Positions 1 through 9,147 are shown, counted from the stretch's first letter. The stretch: 64,000 nt of DNA from Arthrobacter bambusae (GCF_022606295.1 NZ_JAHHZS010000017.1:1-64000), one strand, 5' to 3'. Numbers and translations are program-made. Notes: generated by a model not told the origin, from the sequence alone.

Positions 1-5
1 GTAGG

Positions 6-51
6 TGTCGTTATGGGGCGTCAAAACGACATTAAATGCGAGCCAGTTGGG
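6..51. repeat. Diverged copy of the 27-28-bp-arm palindromic repeat
   Basis: A TGTCGTT arm (6-12) and an AACGACA arm (25-31) flank a 12-nt loop. The right arm continues to CAGTTGGG at 44-51. The arrangement and much of the sequence match the palindromes at 12823-12890 and 55064-55129, but this copy carries several substitutions and its outer left arm is cut off by the window edge. It lies just past the purU stop codon. The following TGGGG...GCGTTAGT flank also resembles the copy at 12823. Confidence 0.7.
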
Positions 52-62
52 TGGGGAGAGCG

Positions 63-923
63 TTAGTTGAACACCACCGTGCGGGTGCCGTCGAGCAGGA
101 CGCGGTGTTCGGCGTGCCACTGCACGGCCTGGGCGAGCGTGCGGCCTTCGACGTCGCGGCCCATCTGCACGAATTGCTCGGCCGTGCGGGCGTGGTCCAC
201 CCGGATGACTTCCTGCTCGATGATCGGACCCTCGTCGAGGTCCGCCGTGACGTAATGCGCAGTTGCGCCGATGATCTTCACTCCCCGGGCATGCGCCTGG
301 TGGTAGGGCTTGGCGCCCTTGAAGGACGGCAGGAAGGAGTGATGGATGTTGATGGCCTTGCCGTTGAGCTCGGTGCAGAGCTCGTTGGAGAGGACCTGCA
401 TGTACCGCGCCAGGACGGTCAGCTCGATGCCGTGCTCGTGGATGAGTTCGAGCAGCTTCGCCTCGGCCCGGGGTTTGGTGTCCGGGGTGACCGGGATGTG
501 GTGGAAGGGGATCCCGTAGAACTCCGCCAGGCCTTCGAGGTCCCGGTGGTTCGACACGATGGCCGGTACCTCGATGGGGAGGGTTCCGGTGCGTTGCTGG
601 AAGAGCAGGTCGTTGAGGCAGTGTGCGTCCTTCGAACCCAGGATCAGGGTACGGACTTTCTGGCCCACCGGGTTGATCTGCCACTTCATGCCGAATGCTT
701 GGGCCACCGGGGCCAGCGCCGAACTCAGCTCGGCCTCGGTCGAGGACGTGGTGGCTTCCACCCGCATGAAAAAGTTTCCCGTGCTGGGGCTGCCGTATTG
801 CTGGGAATCGGCGATGTTGCAGCCTGCCTCCAACAAGGCGCCTGCAACGGCGTGCACAATTCCGGGCCGGTCCGGGCAGGACAGGGTTACAACAAAAGAC
901 GTAGGCAGGGTGGATTCAGTCAC
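63..923 (-). CDS. purU: Formyltetrahydrofolate deformylase PurU
   Basis: The enzyme hydrolyses 10-formyl-THF to THF and formate, balancing the cytosolic one-carbon pool. The 286-aa product has an N-terminal ACT domain (about residues 8-85, starting LSCPDRPGIVHAVAG) and a formyltransferase-fold domain (about 92-270) with NIHHSFLPSF and the DLDEGPI segment expected of the family. I chose the GTG at 923 because a TAGGCT -10 box (complement of 931-936) lies 7 nt upstream, suggesting a leaderless mRNA. A GTG about 8 codons further upstream is open but would lie across that promoter. The gene is divergent from glyA-folD, so three folate one-carbon genes share this locus. Confidence 0.93.
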   Translation of the reverse strand: MTESTLPTSFVVTLSCPDRPGIVHAVAGALLEAGCNIADSQQYGSPSTGNFFMRVEATTSSTEAELSSALAPVAQAFGMKWQINPVGQKVRTLILGSKDAHCLNDLLFQQRTGTLPIEVPAIVSNHRDLEGLAEFYGIPFHHIPVTPDTKPRAEAKLLELIHEHGIELTVLARYMQVLSNELCTELNGKAINIHHSFLPSFKGAKPYHQAHARGVKIIGATAHYVTADLDEGPIIEQEVIRVDHARTAEQFVQMGRDVEGRTLAQAVQWHAEHRVLLDGTRTVVFN

Positions 924-963
924 ACGATCAAGCCTACCGTTGCGCACCTGTTGTACTGTTTAA

Positions 964-1042
964 GTCGTCGCGACTGGCGTTGGGTGGTGTACCACCAGGG
1001 AGCGGCACTGATGAAGACCACGGATCGTACGCCTGGGCCGAG
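964..1042 (+). promoter_or_regulatory. ZTP (pfl) riboswitch upstream of glyA
   Basis: The stretch carries the conserved pfl/ZTP landmarks in order. CGCGACTGGCG is at 969-979. A GGTGG/CCACC hairpin follows, then AGGGAGCGGC. After a variable linker comes CGCCTGGGCC near 1030-1039. ZTP riboswitches sense ZMP/ZTP, which accumulates when 10-formyl-THF is limiting, and typically control glyA, folD, purH and similar genes. Its place about 110 nt before glyA fits that role. A TACTGT box at 954-959 is a plausible -10. No obvious intrinsic terminator follows, so control may be translational. The family assignment is from motif recognition only. Confidence 0.88.
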
Positions 1043-1150
1043 GGTCACGTTTTACCGTCGCTCTGCCACGCCCCGTAATCAAAGGCATGGAAAAAACCCA
1101 GCCGGTAGCCTGACCTGTAGAAATACCCGTTGCCTATCCAGGAGATCTTC

Positions 1151-2449
1151 GTGACCACCTCCACCATCACCTCCGCGACCATCAGCAACCAGCCGCTCGC
1201 CGAGCTCGACCCCGAGATCGCCGCGGTTCTGGAACAGGAACTCGGCCGCCAGCGCGGCACCCTGGAAATGATCGCTTCCGAGAACTTTGCGCCCCGCGCC
1301 GTCATGGAGGCCCAGGGTTCCGTCCTGACCAACAAGTACGCTGAAGGCTACCCGGGCCGCCGCTACTACGGTGGCTGCGAATACGTGGACATCGCCGAGC
1401 AGCTGGCCATCGACCGCGTGAAGGCCCTCTTCGGCGCAGAGTATGCCAACGTGCAGCCGCACTCCGGCGCGCAGGCCAACGCAGCAGCCCTGTCGGCCAT
1501 GATCACTCCCGGCGACAAGATCCTCGGCCTTTCGCTCGCCCACGGCGGCCACCTGACCCACGGCATGAAGCTCAACTTCTCCGGAAAGCTCTACAACGTA
1601 GCTGCCTACCAGGTTGAAGAAGACACCTTCCGCGTGGACATGGACAAGCTCCGCGAACAGGCCATTGCCGAGAAGCCCCAGGTCATCATCGCCGGCTGGT
1701 CCGCTTACCCGCGCCACCTCGACTTCGCTGCCTTCCGTTCCATCGCCGACGAGGTCGGTGCGCTCCTCTGGACGGACATGGCCCATTTCGCGGGCCTCGT
1801 CGCAGCAGGGCTGCACCCGAGCCCGGTGCCGCACTCCGACGTCGTTACCTCCACGGTGCACAAGACGCTCTCCGGCCCCCGCTCCGGCGTGATCCTCGCC
1901 AAGCAGGAATGGGCGAAGAAGCTCAACTCCAACGTGTTCCCGGGCCAGCAGGGCGGCCCGCTCATGCACGTGATCGCCGCGAAGGCTGTTGCCTTCAAGA
2001 TCGCTGCCGGCGAGGAATTCAAGGAGCGCCAGGAGCGCGTCCTCGAAGGTGCCAAGATCATCGCCGATCGCCTCAACCAGGCCGACGTCGCCGAAGCCGG
2101 CGTTTCCGTGTTGACCGGAGGAACCGACGTGCACTTGGTCCTCGTGGACCTGCGCAACTCGCAGCTGGACGGCCAGCAGGCCGAAGACCTCCTGCACTCG
2201 GTGGGCATCACCGTCAACCGCAACGCCGTTCCGTTCGACCCCCGTCCGCCGATGGTCACCTCCGGCCTGCGCATCGGTACCCCGGCCCTGGCTACCCGCG
2301 GCTTCGGTGCCACCGAATTCACCGAGGTTGCCGAGATCATCGCTTCGGCGCTGAAGGCCGGCTCCGCCACCGATGTTGAAGCCCTCCAAGCCCGCGTCGA
2401 CAAGCTCGCCGCCGACTTCCCGCTGTACCCGCAGCACGAGCAGTGGTGA
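1151..2449 (+). CDS. glyA: Serine hydroxymethyltransferase GlyA
   Basis: A PLP enzyme that interconverts serine and THF with glycine and 5,10-methylene-THF. The 432-aa product has the family length. It shows the PLP-lysine motif [14 protein letters not shown] with the lysine near residue 238, the N-terminal IASENF block and the [16 protein letters not shown] block. The GTG at 1151 is chosen because AGGAG lies at 1140-1144. A TTG-type start seven codons upstream would cover that Shine-Dalgarno. The gene sits behind a ZTP riboswitch and its stop region abuts folD, so the two are probably co-transcribed. Confidence 0.96.
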   Translation: MTTSTITSATISNQPLAELDPEIAAVLEQELGRQRGTLEMIASENFAPRAVMEAQGSVLTNKYAEGYPGRRYYGGCEYVDIAEQLAIDRVKALFGAEYANVQPHSGAQANAAALSAMITPGDKILGLSLAHGGHLTHGMKLNFSGKLYNVAAYQVEEDTFRVDMDKLREQAIAEKPQVIIAGWSAYPRHLDFAAFRSIADEVGALLWTDMAHFAGLVAAGLHPSPVPHSDVVTSTVHKTLSGPRSGVILAKQEWAKKLNSNVFPGQQGGPLMHVIAAKAVAFKIAAGEEFKERQERVLEGAKIIADRLNQADVAEAGVSVLTGGTDVHLVLVDLRNSQLDGQQAEDLLHSVGITVNRNAVPFDPRPPMVTSGLRIGTPALATRGFGATEFTEVAEIIASALKAGSATDVEALQARVDKLAADFPLYPQHEQW

Positions 2450-2457
2450 ACCCTTCC

Positions 2458-3369
2458 ATGACGCAGACCGCGAAGATCCTTGACGGCAAGGCCGCTGCCG
2501 CCGCCATCAAGTCTGAGCTGACCGAGCGTGTCGCCGCGCTGAGGGCCCACGGCATCACTCCGGGCATTGCCACTGTGCTCATTGGTGCTGACCCTGCCTC
2601 GCAGCTTTACGTGTCCATGAAGCACAAGCAGTCTGTGGAGATCGGGATGAACTCGATCCAGCGAGAGCTTCCGGCGGACGCCACCCAGGCCCAGGTTGAG
2701 GCCCTCATCGACGAACTCAATGCGGACCCCGCCTGTCACGGCTATATTGTGCAGCTGCCGCTGCCCAAGCACCTGGACACCGACGCCATCCTCGAGCGGA
2801 TCGACCCCGCCAAGGATGCAGACGGCCTGCACCCGACCAACCTGGGCCGGCTGGTGCTCAACGTCAACGGAGAGATCACCTCGCCGCTGCCGTGCACGCC
2901 CCGCGGTGTCATCGAGCTCCTGGAGCGCAACGGCTACAGCCTCGCCGGCAAGCACGTTGTGGTGGTCGGCCGTGGCGTCACGATCGGCCGCTCGATCGGC
3001 CTGCTGCTCACCCGGCGGGCCGTGAACGCCACCGTGACCCTGACGCACACCGGCACCAAGAACCTCCCGGAGTTGCTGCGGCAGGCAGACGTGATTGTGG
3101 GCGCGGCGGGTGCCAAGCACATCGTCAAGCCTGGGGACGTGAAGCCGGGCGCGGCCGTGCTCGACGTCGGCGTCACCCGTGAAACCGACCCCGAGACGGG
3201 CAAGAGCAAGGTCCACGGCGACATCGATCCCGCCGTTGCCGAGGTGGCCGGCTGGATTTCGCCGAACCCCGGCGGCGTGGGTCCCATGACCGTGGCGCTG
3301 CTCATGACCAACGTGGTCGAAGCAGCGGAACGCCAATTGGCAGCGGGAAGCGTCTCCGGCGTCGCCTGA
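2458..3369 (+). CDS. folD: Bifunctional methylene-THF dehydrogenase / methenyl-THF cyclohydrolase FolD
   Basis: The protein oxidises 5,10-methylene-THF with NADP and hydrolyses methenyl-THF to 10-formyl-THF. The 303-aa product has the substrate-lysine region [11 protein letters not shown], the GYIVQLPLP signature and the NADP loop [16 protein letters not shown], and it ends with the [16 protein letters not shown] block. The ATG at 2458 gives [11 protein letters not shown], the usual N-terminus. A GTG at 2443 would overlap the glyA stop by 7 nt and add five residues. Neither has a clear Shine-Dalgarno, so translation is probably coupled to glyA. A strong hairpin follows the gene. Confidence 0.95.
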   Translation: MTQTAKILDGKAAAAAIKSELTERVAALRAHGITPGIATVLIGADPASQLYVSMKHKQSVEIGMNSIQRELPADATQAQVEALIDELNADPACHGYIVQLPLPKHLDTDAILERIDPAKDADGLHPTNLGRLVLNVNGEITSPLPCTPRGVIELLERNGYSLAGKHVVVVGRGVTIGRSIGLLLTRRAVNATVTLTHTGTKNLPELLRQADVIVGAAGAKHIVKPGDVKPGAAVLDVGVTRETDPETGKSKVHGDIDPAVAEVAGWISPNPGGVGPMTVALLMTNVVEAAERQLAAGSVSGVA

Positions 3370-3387
3370 TATTGCTTCCCACCAGCG

Positions 3388-3425
3388 CGTAGGGCGCCTA
3401 CTCCCGCAGGAGTAGGCGCCCTACG
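3388..3425 (+). terminator. Perfect 17-bp hairpin after folD
   Basis: Arms 3388-3404 and 3409-3425 are exact reverse complements separated by a CGCA loop. There is almost no T-tract, as is common for actinobacterial terminators. It closes the glyA-folD unit just before the promoter of the histidine kinase gene. Confidence 0.8.
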
Positions 3426-3471
3426 CCGTTAACCCGACGACGCGGGCGCCGTCCGCGGCTAGGCTCGGAGC

Positions 3472-4599
3472 ATGCAGCGGCGATTCCAGGGCCCTCCCAC
3501 GAGTTTCATCGTGATCGCGGCGGCCCTGATCCAGGTCCTCGGGACCGTCTTCTCGGCGAGCCACCAAGCCGGCCCCCGCCCCTTGGACCCGCTCGCGTTC
3601 CTGCTGTTGCTGGCGGGCCCCGCGGCCCTGGCTTTCCGGACCCGCAGGCCCGCCGTCATGCTGCCGACCACCCTGGCGGCCACGGCCATCTACCTCCTCC
3701 TTGGTTATGCCTGGGGTCCCATCGCGCTGTCCCTGGCGCTCTCGATCATCCTGACCGCCGCCGCGGGGTTGCGCTGGCTGGCGTGGCTTGGGGCCGGGAT
3801 TTCGGCCGCGGCCGTCGTTCTGACGGCTGTCCTCGCCGGGGATGAGACAGGGCTTGTCCGGGCCTCCGCCGGCGTTGCCTGGGCGGCGATCCTCGTCCTG
3901 ATCGGTGAAGGCTTCCGACGGCGGGGCGAACGGATGGCCGAATACCGGCGACGGCGGGAGGCCGCGAAACAGGCCGAACGGGACGAATACCGCCTCACCC
4001 TCGCCCGTGACATCCACGACGTGGTGGCTCACTCCCTGTCGATGATCAACGTCCAGGCCTCCGTGGCGCTCCACCTGGGCACGAACGATCCCGAGAAGCT
4101 CCGCCCGGCGCTGGAAGCCATCAAGGCCGCGAGCAAGGAATCCCTGGCCGAGGTCCGTCAACTCCTCGGGGTGCTGCGCGACGACGCCCCGCTCAGTCCC
4201 GCGGCACCGCCGAATCTGGGACGGATCCTGGAACTCGTGGAAGACGCGCGGCGCGGCGGGCTGGAGGTGCGGTTCGAGAACTCCCTAGACGGGGACAGAG
4301 TAGGTGCTGCACAGCAGGAAGCTGCCTACCGGATCGTCCAGGAAGGGCTGAGCAACGTCCGCAGGCACTCAGGCGCGGCGTCCGCCGTCGTGCATCTGGA
4401 CGTGGCAGGGAACGCGCTGACCGTCAGGATCGACGACGACGGCGCAGGCCTCCGGGGAGCGCCCGCGGGGAACGGATTGAGGGGCATGCGCGAGCGCGTC
4501 GAGGCCCTCGGCGGCATTCTCGGCCTCACGTCGCTGGAGCCCGGGCTGCGCGTGGAAGCGAACCTCCCGTTGAACCCCGTGCAAGGACACCAGGCATGA
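3472..4599 (+). CDS. Sensor histidine kinase (DesK/NarX type, HisKA_3)
   Basis: A membrane sensor kinase of 375 aa. Several hydrophobic segments occupy about residues 10-130, followed by a charged coiled linker. The HisKA_3 phospho-acceptor motif RDIHDVVAHSLSM has its His near residue 182. A C-terminal HATPase domain carries the N-box EGLSNVRRHS and the G-boxes DDDGAGL and GNGLRGMRER. The signal sensed is unknown. TAGGCT at 3460-3465 lies 6 nt before the ATG, although a weak GGAG also lies there. The stop overlaps the response-regulator start (ATGA), which pairs the two genes. Confidence 0.9.
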   Translation: MQRRFQGPPTSFIVIAAALIQVLGTVFSASHQAGPRPLDPLAFLLLLAGPAALAFRTRRPAVMLPTTLAATAIYLLLGYAWGPIALSLALSIILTAAAGLRWLAWLGAGISAAAVVLTAVLAGDETGLVRASAGVAWAAILVLIGEGFRRRGERMAEYRRRREAAKQAERDEYRLTLARDIHDVVAHSLSMINVQASVALHLGTNDPEKLRPALEAIKAASKESLAEVRQLLGVLRDDAPLSPAAPPNLGRILELVEDARRGGLEVRFENSLDGDRVGAAQQEAAYRIVQEGLSNVRRHSGAASAVVHLDVAGNALTVRIDDDGAGLRGAPAGNGLRGMRERVEALGGILGLTSLEPGLRVEANLPLNPVQGHQA

Positions 4600-5261
4600 T
4601 CCGTTTGCTGCTCGTCGACGACCAGAACCTGATCCGGGCCGGATTCCGGGCCCTCCTGGACGCCGAACCGGACATGGAAGTGGTGGCCGAAGCCGGTACC
4701 GGCCGGGATGCCGTCAGGCTGGCCGAGCGCGAGGCGCCCGACGTCGTCCTCATGGACATCCGCATGCCCGATGGTGACGGACTGGCCGCCACCAGGGACA
4801 TCCTGGCCAACCCCGGCCTCGCGCACACCCGCATCATCATCCTCACCACGTTCGAGCTGGACGAATACATCGCCGAAGCCGTGCGCGCGGGTGCCGCAGG
4901 CTTCCTCGTCAAGGACACCGAACCGGAGGAACTGATCCGCGCCGTGCGGGTAGTGCACGACGGCGACGCCCTCCTTTCGCCGTCCGTGACACGCCGCATC
5001 ATGGCCCAGCTCGCCCTGCACAGCAAAGCGGCGTCGAAGACCGTGCCCCTCGACCAAATCACTGAGCGCGAGCGGGAAGTCCTTGCATTGGTAGGGGAGG
5101 GCCTGAACAACGCAGAGATCGCCGAGCGGCTCTTCATCACCCCACTGACGGCGAAGACGCACGTTTCACGGATCATGACCAAACTGCTGGTCCGGGACCG
5201 TGCGCAATTGGTGGTGCTGGCGTACGAATCCGGCCTGGTCCGGCCCGGCTGGAGCAGCTAG
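4596..5261 (+). CDS. NarL/LuxR-family response regulator
   Basis: The 221-aa product has a receiver domain (about 1-120) with acidic residues VDDQ near 7-9, phospho-acceptor Asp54 in VLMDIRMPDGDG, and the conserved Lys in GFLVKDT. A LuxR-type helix-turn-helix follows at about 150-215 (ITEREREVLALVGEGL, then AEIAERLFITPLTAKTHVSRI). It overlaps the upstream kinase gene by 4 nt and is its obvious partner. The next transcription units are a SHOCT protein and an ABC exporter. DesK-type pairs often control adjacent DrrA-like exporters, but no binding site is visible to prove it here. Confidence 0.93.
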   Translation: MIRLLLVDDQNLIRAGFRALLDAEPDMEVVAEAGTGRDAVRLAEREAPDVVLMDIRMPDGDGLAATRDILANPGLAHTRIIILTTFELDEYIAEAVRAGAAGFLVKDTEPEELIRAVRVVHDGDALLSPSVTRRIMAQLALHSKAASKTVPLDQITEREREVLALVGEGLNNAEIAERLFITPLTAKTHVSRIMTKLLVRDRAQLVVLAYESGLVRPGWSS

Positions 5262-5394
5262 CCAGGGCACGCAGTCTCCCGGGGGAGTAGGCGGCAGGCC
5301 GCAAGTGACTCCCGGTGGCCGACGCGATTCGATGGGCCGAAAACCAGACTGGAACCAGAGCCGAGATACGGCCTGTTGAGAGTTTGGACTGGAC

Positions 5395-5694
5395 ATGTTG
5401 ACATCACTGAGCACCACCCTCGGCGTCGCGGCCGCCCAGCTGCCCGCCGACGTCGTCCATGGACCCGGGGGCGGATTCGTCTTCTGGCCGTTTTTCCTCC
5501 TGATCCCGCTGTTTTGGATCCTCGTGATTGGATTCTTCATCTTCTTCGGGCGCCGGATGTGGCGCCGTAACCACTACTGGGCAGCAACCCAGGGCGCCGA
5601 AAGCGTGCTGAGGGAGCGCTACGCACGCGGGGAAATCGACGAGACCGAGTACCGCCAGCGCCTGGAAGTGCTACGGGCACATCCCACGAAATGA
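5395..5694 (+). CDS. Small membrane protein with C-terminal SHOCT domain
   Basis: The 99-aa product has one long hydrophobic segment (about residues 27-52, PFFLLIPLFWILVIGFFIFF) followed by a basic stretch. Its C-terminus RYARGEIDETEYRQRLEVL is a SHOCT motif, a short oligomerisation module common in bacterial membrane proteins. The function is unknown. It starts at the ATG after a 133-nt gap behind the response regulator, so it may be regulated separately. A large nested inverted repeat follows the gene. Confidence 0.8.
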   Translation: MLTSLSTTLGVAAAQLPADVVHGPGGGFVFWPFFLLIPLFWILVIGFFIFFGRRMWRRNHYWAATQGAESVLRERYARGEIDETEYRQRLEVLRAHPTK

Positions 5695-5708
5695 GGAACC
5701 GGCGGATT

Positions 5709-5790
5709 CTGCTGGATCACTCGCCGGGATGAACCATCAGGCCTTGGAACCACGCGGTTCCAGGGCCTGAGGTGTGGAGTGATCCAGCAG
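5709..5790. repeat. Nested double inverted repeat between the SHOCT gene and the ABC exporter
   Basis: An outer pair of perfect 14-bp arms (5709-5722 and 5777-5790, core CTGCTGGATCACTC) encloses an inner hairpin with 14-bp arms (5738-5751 and 5756-5769, one wobble pair, loop ACGC). No T-run follows. It could terminate the SHOCT transcript or be a separate structured element. It does not match the other repeat families in the window. Confidence 0.75.
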
Positions 5791-5875
5791 CATGCCGCGC
5801 AGGGTCCAGCAGGTTAATCCAGAAAATTGCGGAATACCTCTTTCACGCATTCCTTGGCTCTACTAGTCTGCTGGG

Positions 5876-6853
5876 GTGCACAATGAAGCCACCCGCTCTT
5901 TCTCCACGTCAGCCAGCTTCGAGATGAACCCAGCCGCAGTCATCACAGCCGAAAACCTCACCAAGAGCTACGGCGAGCTCACCGCCGTCGACGGTATCTC
6001 GTTCGAGGTTCCGGCAGGGGAGTCCTTCGGCCTGCTTGGCCCCAACGGCGCCGGCAAATCGACCACCATGAAAATGATCGGCGGGGTCTCCCAGCGCACG
6101 TCCGGGAAGCTCAGCATCATGGGCCTGGACCCGGAAACCCATGGGCCGGAAGTCCGTGCGCACCTCGGAGTGGTACCGCAACAGGACAACCTGGACGAGG
6201 AACTGAAGGTCCGCGAAAACCTTATTGTCTATGGCCGCTACTTCGGCCTGCCCTTGAGCTACTTGCGCCCCAAGGCCGACGAACTGCTCGAGTTCGCCCA
6301 GCTGACGGACAAGGCCAGGTCCAGGGTCGATGCCCTTTCGGGCGGCATGAAACGGCGCCTCACGATTGCCCGCTCGCTCATCAACGAACCGAAGATCCTG
6401 CTCCTGGACGAGCCCACCACGGGGCTGGATCCGCAGGCCCGCCACATCCTCTGGGACAGGCTGTTCAGGCTCAAGGAGCAAGGTGTCACGCTGATCCTTA
6501 CAACGCACTACATGGACGAGGCCGAACAACTTTGCGACCGGTTGATCGTGGTGGACAAAGGCCGGATCATGGCCGAAGGCTCGCCGGCGAGCCTGATCCG
6601 CGAATATTCCACCCGCGAGGTCCTGGAACTCCGCTTCGGTTCGGAACGCAACTCCACCATCGGCGTCGAACTCGCGGGCATCGGCGAACGCGTCGAGACG
6701 CTACCGGACCGGGTGCTCATCTACGCGAACGACGGCGAAGCGGCGCTCGAACAAGTCTCCGCACGCCGGCTCCGACCCTTGACCTCGCTGGTGCGGCGTT
6801 CTTCGCTGGAGGATGTCTTCCTCCGGCTGACCGGACGGAGCCTCGTTGATTAG
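5876..6853 (+). CDS. ABC transporter ATP-binding protein, DrrA/NodI type
   Basis: The ATPase of a type-2 exporter. The 325-aa product has Walker A GPNGAGKST near residue 56, signature LSGGMKRRL, Walker B ILLLDEPTTGLDP and the H-loop TTHYMDEAEQ. A C-terminal extension typical of the daunorubicin-resistance (DrrA) subfamily follows. TAGTCT at 5864-5869 lies 6 nt before the GTG at 5876, supporting this start as leaderless. An ATG at 5924 would give a shorter form lacking 16 residues. The first permease gene starts within the stop region of this gene. The substrate is unknown and no biosynthetic cluster is nearby. Confidence 0.92.
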   Translation: MHNEATRSFSTSASFEMNPAAVITAENLTKSYGELTAVDGISFEVPAGESFGLLGPNGAGKSTTMKMIGGVSQRTSGKLSIMGLDPETHGPEVRAHLGVVPQQDNLDEELKVRENLIVYGRYFGLPLSYLRPKADELLEFAQLTDKARSRVDALSGGMKRRLTIARSLINEPKILLLDEPTTGLDPQARHILWDRLFRLKEQGVTLILTTHYMDEAEQLCDRLIVVDKGRIMAEGSPASLIREYSTREVLELRFGSERNSTIGVELAGIGERVETLPDRVLIYANDGEAALEQVSARRLRPLTSLVRRSSLEDVFLRLTGRSLVD

Positions 6854-7667
6854 CGCCCACTCCCCGGCTGTCTCGGCCAGACGGGCGAAGCGCTGGGGAT
6901 CCTTCTTCTACGCCGAGCAGGTCCTGCGAGTGATGCGTGGCTACGGCTGGTCGGTGTTCCTCTACAGCGTGGGGCAGCCGGTCGCCTACTTGTTCGCGAT
7001 GGGCATCGGGCTCGCGAGCCTCGTGGATGCGAACAGCGGGGCGGTGTTTGGTGGCGTGAACTACTTGACCTTCATCGCGCCGGCGCTGTTGGTCTCATCT
7101 GCGGTCATGACGGCGTCGGGGGACTTTTCCTACCCGATCATGGACGGCTTCAAATGGCGCCGCGTGTTCTACGGCCCGCATGCCTCCCCGCTGGTGCCGC
7201 AGCAGATCGCCGCGGGCCACATCATGGCCAGCGCCTTGAAGTTCCTGGTGCAATCGGTGGTGTACTTCGCCATCGTGGCCATGTTCGGTGCGTCGCCGAG
7301 TCCGTGGGGCTGGGTGTCGGCGATAGTTGCCACGGTGGCCGGGCTGTCCTTCGGGCTGCCGCTCATGGCCTATGCCTCGACCATCACCAAGGACTCCGGC
7401 CAGTTCGCGCTGGTGCAGCGATTCATCGTGGTGCCGCTGTTCCTGTTTTCGGGCACGTTCTTTCCGCTGGATTCGCTGCCGCTCGGAGTGCGCTGGATCG
7501 GTTGGATTTCCCCGGTCTGGCACGGCACGCAGCTGGGCCGCGTCTTCACTTATGGACTCGAGGAGAGTCCCTTGTTGATGCTGGCCCACGTCCTGTTCCT
7601 CGTGGGAGCTGCCGCTGCGGGTTGGACGCTGACACGACGGCAGTTCGCCAGGAGGATGGGCGCATGA
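6846..7667 (+). CDS. ABC-2 type permease (first of two)
   Basis: The 273-aa integral membrane protein has about six hydrophobic segments and the family signature around the final third (VPLFLFSGTFFPLDSLP). Translation appears to start at the TTG at 6846, overlapping the upstream ATPase stop by 8 nt, which indicates coupling. With the neighbouring 7664 gene it probably forms a heterodimeric membrane domain for the DrrA-like ATPase. No substrate can be inferred. Confidence 0.88.
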   Translation: MISAHSPAVSARRAKRWGSFFYAEQVLRVMRGYGWSVFLYSVGQPVAYLFAMGIGLASLVDANSGAVFGGVNYLTFIAPALLVSSAVMTASGDFSYPIMDGFKWRRVFYGPHASPLVPQQIAAGHIMASALKFLVQSVVYFAIVAMFGASPSPWGWVSAIVATVAGLSFGLPLMAYASTITKDSGQFALVQRFIVVPLFLFSGTFFPLDSLPLGVRWIGWISPVWHGTQLGRVFTYGLEESPLLMLAHVLFLVGAAAAGWTLTRRQFARRMGA

Positions 7668-8497
7668 GCGTACTGACCGGCGGCCACAGTGCCACTGACG
7701 CTGCCCGTGAACGCACCTTCGGTCCGCTGTACTCCCGCAACGCGCTTGCTGTGGTGTCCCGGGGCCTCATGGCCGCGAAAAGCAGCACCTGGTTGATCCT
7801 GGTGTCCGGGTTCTTCGAGCCGGTGCTTTACTTGGTCTCCATGGGCGTGGGACTCGGCCCCATCGTGGGTACTGTGGCGGGCCCGGGAGGCCAGGAAATC
7901 AGCTATGCGGCCTATATCGCGCCCGCGCTCCTGGCCGTGTCCGCCATGAACGGAGCCGTCTATGACTCCACGTGGAACGTGTTCTTCAAGATGAACTTCG
8001 CCAAGCTGTACCAGGGAATGCTCTACACCTCGCTCGGACCATTGGACGTAGCCATCGGGGAGATCTTCCTGGCCCTGCTGCGCGGACTCCTGTATGCCAC
8101 GGGGTTCACCGCCGTCATGGCCGTCATGGGACTCATCACCACGCCATGGGCCATCCTCGTCATTCCGGCCTCGGTGCTGATCGCTTTCGGCTTTGCGAGT
8201 TTCGGCATGGGCATCACCAGCTTCATGAAGACTTTCCAACAGATGGACTGGATCAACTTCTTCATGCTGCCCATGTTCCTTTTCAGCGCCACCTTCTACC
8301 CGCTGACCGTCTACCCGCAATACATCCAGTGGCTCATCCAGGCGATGCCCCTGTGGCACGGCGTGGAACTCCTGCGGCAGATCAGCATTGGTTCCTTCAG
8401 CCCGGCAACGGCAGTCCATATCGCCTACTACCTCGTGATGATCGCGCTCGGCATCACCCTCACGACCGGAAGGTTGCGCAAGCTCTTCCTGAAATAG
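7664..8497 (+). CDS. ABC-2 type permease (second of two)
   Basis: The 277-aa product has six or so membrane segments and the LPMFLFSATFYPL motif equivalent to the one in its upstream neighbour. The ATG at 7664 overlaps the preceding stop by 4 nt and is preceded by AGGAGG, so longer upstream readings of this frame are not used. The ATPase plus two distinct permeases is the DrrABC-like exporter layout. Confidence 0.9.
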   Translation: MSVLTGGHSATDAARERTFGPLYSRNALAVVSRGLMAAKSSTWLILVSGFFEPVLYLVSMGVGLGPIVGTVAGPGGQEISYAAYIAPALLAVSAMNGAVYDSTWNVFFKMNFAKLYQGMLYTSLGPLDVAIGEIFLALLRGLLYATGFTAVMAVMGLITTPWAILVIPASVLIAFGFASFGMGITSFMKTFQQMDWINFFMLPMFLFSATFYPLTVYPQYIQWLIQAMPLWHGVELLRQISIGSFSPATAVHIAYYLVMIALGITLTTGRLRKLFLK

Positions 8498-8564
8498 CGG
8501 CGCGGGCTGTTCGCCGGGGGTGGAAGCGAGGGGTTCGTCGCCCGGAGTTTGCGACAATGGGTGC

Positions 8565-9137
8565 ATGCGATCCCTCGGCGACTCCCCGTCATCTGTTCCC
8601 TCGTCCGCTTCCGCCCGGAGCCCCTTCAAAGGCTTCCGCATCGGTGGACTGGGCATGACGGTGGTGCTCATCGCCTTCCTGGTGGCCGTCATCTTCGCCG
8701 CCAACCACAACGACGTCGTCGGCTGGATCGTTGCCGTTATCTCCTTCGGCTGGCTCGCGCTCGCCGCTTTCGTGGTCTTCAGCATCCAGAAGGCCGCCCG
8801 GCGGGCCGGTGAAAAACTCACCGAAGCCCAGAACGCCTTCAACGCGGCAACCGGCCGGGCGCCGTCGTCGTCGAGCGCCGATCACGGTGGCACCCGGGTG
8901 GTCTCGGAACGGAACGAAGCGGACGAAATGCGGGACCTCAAACTGGACCACTCTTTCAAGATCGTCCAGGTGCAGGTACGCGTGGTGGAGGACGAACGCG
9001 CCAAGGGCGACGCCGCCGATCAGGACACCATCAACCGCGCCTTGGAAACCATCGCCATTACATCAAGCAATGCCCGGGACATGATCAAGTCCTCCAGCGG
9101 CGGCGACGAGCCCGTTTCGGGCACCATCATCGACTAG
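8565..9137 (+). CDS. Hypothetical two-helix membrane protein
   Basis: The 190-aa product has a Ser-rich N-terminus and two hydrophobic segments (about residues 28-48 and 54-76). A soluble charged C-terminal half follows, ending in DHSFKIVQVQVRVVEDE and a mostly helical tail. I do not recognise the family. GACAAT at 8553-8558 lies 6 nt before the ATG, suggesting leaderless transcription. The gene is followed within about 10 nt by xthA, which has its own TAGAGT box overlapping this gene's stop. Confidence 0.75.
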   Translation: MRSLGDSPSSVPSSASARSPFKGFRIGGLGMTVVLIAFLVAVIFAANHNDVVGWIVAVISFGWLALAAFVVFSIQKAARRAGEKLTEAQNAFNAATGRAPSSSSADHGGTRVVSERNEADEMRDLKLDHSFKIVQVQVRVVEDERAKGDAADQDTINRALETIAITSSNARDMIKSSSGGDEPVSGTIID

Positions 9138-9147
9138 AGTAGGCGGG

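Noticed and set aside
5876..8497. Antibiotic biosynthesis cluster around the DrrA-like exporter
   Set aside because: Neighbouring genes are a two-component system, a SHOCT protein and DNA-repair or tRNA-synthetase genes. No biosynthetic enzyme is present.
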